NCBI GenBank assembly: GCA_900753295.1
Contig: CAADYQ010000037.1
Span: 1 to 7,971, forward strand
Source: Clostridia bacterium
GTDB lineage: Bacteria; Bacillota; Clostridia; Oscillospirales; CAG-272
Direction: 5' to 3'
Length of the DNA: 7,971 bases
Part shown: positions 5,078 through 7,971 of the stretch, piece by piece
How the letters are laid out: the number at the start of each line of letters is the position of its first letter
Numbering within the stretch: the first letter of the stretch is position 1
Position numbers and translations under genes: made by a program
The notes under the pieces: generated by a model
What the model saw: the letters and a program-made list of their open reading frames with translations, nothing else
Told to the model about the DNA's origin: nothing
Databases searched by the model: none

Positions 5078-7971
5078 ATGAAAAAACGATTGCTTTGTAT
5101 CATGTTCACTGTATGTATGGTGATCTGCATTATGTCAACTGCGGGCTTTGCCGCGAACGTTGAAAACTACGGTTTTCAGATCGGCGGGCAGGACGTTACC
5201 AGCGCTAATATCGGAAGTCTTTCCGGTGTGACGGGTAAGGTCAGCTATAATAAGACGACAAAAACTCTCACGCTGGATAACGTGACTATCACAGTCCCCG
5301 CTTCGGTGACCAGAGTCCCTCAGGGGATCAATTGCAGAAAAGTGGTCACGACGATCGAGCTTATCGGAAAAAATGAGATAAAGTTCGAGGGGGAAACATA
5401 CACTGATCCGTATTACCTGTACGGTATCAACTTTTCCAACAACAAAGCATGTATTCGGGGCAAAGACAAAGAAAAAGACACACTGAAGATCACCATGCCG
5501 AAAGCGGAAGGTCAGGTGTCGTATATTATGGGAATAACATGCTACAATGATATCTTGGTTGAAGCGTGCACGCTGGACATCCTTTGCCCGGAAGGTAAAT
5601 CATTGTATGGGATAAGTACATCTGACGGTGCCGCGGCAAGATATTCGATCACGATCAAAAACTGCACCTTCAACGGCACCCTCGGTAAGGACAGGAAGGG
5701 AACGATGCAGAACGTGCAATATTCCATCGCAAGCTTACTGTACGCTTACGGCAACGATATAACGGTCACGGATTCTGTCATTAACGCCGGCGCCTATTCC
5801 AAAAAAAATCTGGCGCAGAGCGCCTTGCTTGAAGGAAAGAATATCACACTGACGAATTGCGAGTTGGCATTGGAATCCAAGGGCGGAAGCAAAACGGAGG
5901 AAGGCAGCCACGGTTCTGTACGTCCGATCCATGTCAGCAACGGAAAGGTCGCGCTGACAAACTGCCATGGAAGGATCGAGTCGATGAACGGCTCCAACGG
6001 AAAAAGCTATGGCATCGACATTTGGGACAGTGTGCCGGATCAGTGCCTGACCATCGACCGTTGCTCGCTTGAGATCACTGCCGGCATCCGGGCGATCCTG
6101 ATAGAGGTCGACGGCGAAACGGCAAAGCAGCCGATATTCAAAAACATCAACACTATAACATACGGCGCCGACGCGGCAAGCGCAAAAACCGAAAAAGCCG
6201 GAGCCGTCACCACCGAATATTACTGGCGCAGCCAATATTTCAAGTCGGTGGAGAGCGCCACCTCCGTTACACTGAACAAAAGCTCTCTTTCGCTGATAAA
6301 CGGAAACAGCGAAACGCTCACTGCATCGGTCGCGACATCGCGCGCGGAGCAGGGCGTTGTCTGGGCATCGGATAACACGTCCGTTGCCACGGTTGATGCG
6401 GGCGGCAAGGTAACGGCGGTCGGCGCAGGTACTGCCAACATCACAGCGACTGCCGCGGACGGCTCGGGTGTCAGCGCGACATGCGCCGTTACCGTAAAGG
6501 AGCGGACATTCAACGTGACGTTCATCAACGGCAGTTACGAATACGCAAGGCAGACCGTAGAGAATGGCAAGACTGCCGCAGTGCCCGCCGAGCCTGTACG
6601 CGACGGCTATGCTTTTACAGGCTGGTACCGGGACAGCGGCTGCACGCAGATATATAATTTTTCCGCGGCTGTAACGGCGGATACGACTCTTTATGCCGGA
6701 TGGATGGAAAAGTGCATCTGCCTCTCGACATGCTATCCTGCCGGTAATGCCGACTGCCCGCGCTGCAGCAAAAATCTCCGCCAGTGTGACTTCTTCGGCT
6801 CTCCCAACAACGGAGATGCGTATTTTGCCGGCGATGTGATCGCCGTGCGCTGGACTATGTATTCATATATCAGACCCGGCGACGTTATGACGGTCGAGCT
6901 GTTTGACGAGGCGGGAAGATTGATAAAAACGTGGGGCAACTACAGCACGCTTTACGGCGGCGCAAATTTATTGGCACCGGACGTCTCCCCGGACAGATAC
7001 ATCATGCGTTGCACCCTCAAACGCGCCGCGGCGGACGGCAGCGGCATGACCGAGGTCGTGCGGCGCGAGGCGACCATCCTGCTGGGCGGAGCGGCTGTCA
7101 TTGCGAAGGACAAAAGCGTTGACTACCTTGAGGGCATGACCGTTGACATTTCGGATATGTTTATATTCGCCGGAAACGTGACGGCAAATGATAAAATAAG
7201 CTATGCCGTTACCGGAGGCACCGGTATCGGAACGCTTGCCGGAAATATGCTCAGCGTCATAAAGCCCGGCACGTTTGAGATCACCGTTACGGTAGAAAGG
7301 GATGCCGAGCTTTACCCCGGTTACAGCGACAGCGACACCGCGGTACTGACGGTGAATGCATTCTCGATCATTTACGAGCTTGACGGCGGCACGGCGAGCG
7401 GCAACCCCGGATATTACAGTGTAAAAACTCCGGACTTTACGCTGAACGCTCCCGCAAGGACCGGTTACACATTTACCGGCTGGAGCGGTACCGGACTTGT
7501 CGGTGAAGATAACCTGAGCGTTACCGTTCCCACGGGAAGCACCGGTGACCGCAGGTATACGGCGCACTGGAAGCCGAACAAGTACACCATCAGCTTTGAC
7601 ACAGACGGCGGAAGTACGGTCGCTCCCATCACGCAGGACTACGGAACGCCGATTACTGCTCCCGCGAACCCCACAAAGGTCGGGTATGTATTCGATGGCT
7701 GGTCACAGGACATTCCTGCCACTATGCCCGCCGAGAATATAACACTGCAGGCTAAGTGGAAGATATGCGACCATTCGGGCAACAAAAATGCGCTCACCTG
7801 CGCGAACGATGTGACCTGCTCGGTCTGCGGAGCGACGCTTGCGGCGATCGCCCACACTCCCGAAAAGGATGACCTTGATTGCTCGACACCTGTGCTCTGC
7901 AAGATCTGCGGTCAGGTGGCTGTACCCGGAATGAGACACAGCTTCGGCGACAGATGGTACTCCGATGAGAC
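5078..7971 (+). CDS. Secreted multidomain protein: beta-helix-like, BIG2, InlB repeats, Cys-rich C-terminal repeats; C-terminus beyond window
   Basis: The frame runs 964 codons without a stop to the right edge. The start at 5078 has GGAGG 7 bases upstream and a signal peptide (MKKRLLCIMFTVCMVICIMS, cleavage near 25-26). Residues 30-385 are beta-rich with a repeated pattern of hydrophobic strands and N-C turns, consistent with a right-handed beta-helix; GKVSYNKTTKTLTL at 53-66 matches the N-terminal module of the minus-strand protein. Residues 396-473 are a bacterial Ig-like BIG2 domain (VVWASDNTSVATVD, then GKVTAVGAGTANITA). An InlB-type repeat spans 477-542 (GYAFTGWY, LYAGW). A Cys-rich linker starts at 546 (CICLSTC, CPRC). 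A beta-sandwich-like stretch follows to about 760, then InlB-type repeats at 762-831 and 835-895. From 897 there are Cys/His repeats (CSVCG, CKICG, each followed by His). It is likely exported and involved in adhesion or glycan binding (inference); no catalytic motif was seen. Confidence 0.92.
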   Translation, partial: MKKRLLCIMFTVCMVICIMSTAGFAANVENYGFQIGGQDVTSANIGSLSGVTGKVSYNKTTKTLTLDNVTITVPASVTRVPQGINCRKVVTTIELIGKNEIKFEGETYTDPYYLYGINFSNNKACIRGKDKEKDTLKITMPKAEGQVSYIMGITCYNDILVEACTLDILCPEGKSLYGISTSDGAAARYSITIKNCTFNGTLGKDRKGTMQNVQYSIASLLYAYGNDITVTDSVINAGAYSKKNLAQSALLEGKNITLTNCELALESKGGSKTEEGSHGSVRPIHVSNGKVALTNCHGRIESMNGSNGKSYGIDIWDSVPDQCLTIDRCSLEITAGIRAILIEVDGETAKQPIFKNINTITYGADAASAKTEKAGAVTTEYYWRSQYFKSVESATSVTLNKSSLSLINGNSETLTASVATSRAEQGVVWASDNTSVATVDAGGKVTAVGAGTANITATAADGSGVSATCAVTVKERTFNVTFINGSYEYARQTVENGKTAAVPAEPVRDGYAFTGWYRDSGCTQIYNFSAAVTADTTLYAGWMEKCICLSTCYPAGNADCPRCSKNLRQCDFFGSPNNGDAYFAGDVIAVRWTMYSYIRPGDVMTVELFDEAGRLIKTWGNYSTLYGGANLLAPDVSPDRYIMRCTLKRAAADGSGMTEVVRREATILLGGAAVIAKDKSVDYLEGMTVDISDMFIFAGNVTANDKISYAVTGGTGIGTLAGNMLSVIKPGTFEITVTVERDAELYPGYSDSDTAVLTVNAFSIIYELDGGTASGNPGYYSVKTPDFTLNAPARTGYTFTGWSGTGLVGEDNLSVTVPTGSTGDRRYTAHWKPNKYTISFDTDGGSTVAPITQDYGTPITAPANPTKVGYVFDGWSQDIPATMPAENITLQAKWKICDHSGNKNALTCANDVTCSVCGATLAAIAHTPEKDDLDCSTPVLCKICGQVAVPGMRHSFGDRWYSDE
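7583..7661 (+). repeat. Right arm of the long inverted repeat (InlB-type repeat DNA)
   Basis: This is the partner of bases 1-79, encoding YTISFDTDGGSTVAPITQDY in the plus-strand surface-protein gene. The two differences are an Ala/Thr change and one silent base. Near-identity at silent positions exceeds what two otherwise diverged proteins would show, suggesting recent duplication or gene conversion. Confidence 0.9.

Noticed and set aside
6968..7567. Minus-strand frame of 199 codons inside the plus-strand surface-protein gene
   Set aside because: It is antisense to a stretch encoding clear InlB-type and beta-sandwich sequence, and its translation resembles nothing known.

Overview
The window looks like chromosomal DNA of a Gram-positive gut Clostridia relative (Oscillospiraceae/Ruminococcaceae-like). 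This is an inference from GGAGG ribosome binding sites, TATAAT promoters, short Lys-Lys signal peptides, and secreted proteins made of InlB-type (Listeria-Bacteroides) repeats, a BIG2 domain, right-handed beta-helix modules and Cys-rich linkers. The species cannot be named from the sequence.

Layout. Three genes account for nearly all of the window. (1) Minus strand, 3976 down to and beyond base 1: a very large secreted or surface beta-helix protein. It has 1325 visible codons, no stop, and its C-terminus lies off the left edge. (2) Minus strand, 4776-4051: a 241-residue TetR/AcrR-type regulator, 74 bp upstream of gene 1 and in the same direction. (3) Plus strand, 5078 to and beyond 7971: a second secreted protein with 964 visible codons and no stop. 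Its order is signal peptide, beta-helix-like N-terminal half, BIG2, InlB repeat, Cys-rich linker, beta-sandwich-like segment, two InlB repeats, then Cys/His repeats. The 301-bp gap between tetR and gene 3 holds two divergent sigma-A-type promoters, several small inverted repeats that could be operators, and a GC-rich stretch of unknown role.

How it may work. The regulator sits between two divergently transcribed surface-protein genes that are paralogous at both ends: similar N-terminal modules, and an InlB repeat identical at 77 of 79 bases. The simplest reading is a locally regulated pair of adhesin or carbohydrate-interacting surface proteins. Because the near-identical InlB DNA lies in inverted orientation about 7.6 kb apart, recombination between the copies could invert the block or exchange C-termini. 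That is a hypothesis. Most other long open frames here, such as a 553-codon plus-strand one at 434-2095, are antisense shadows of these three genes.
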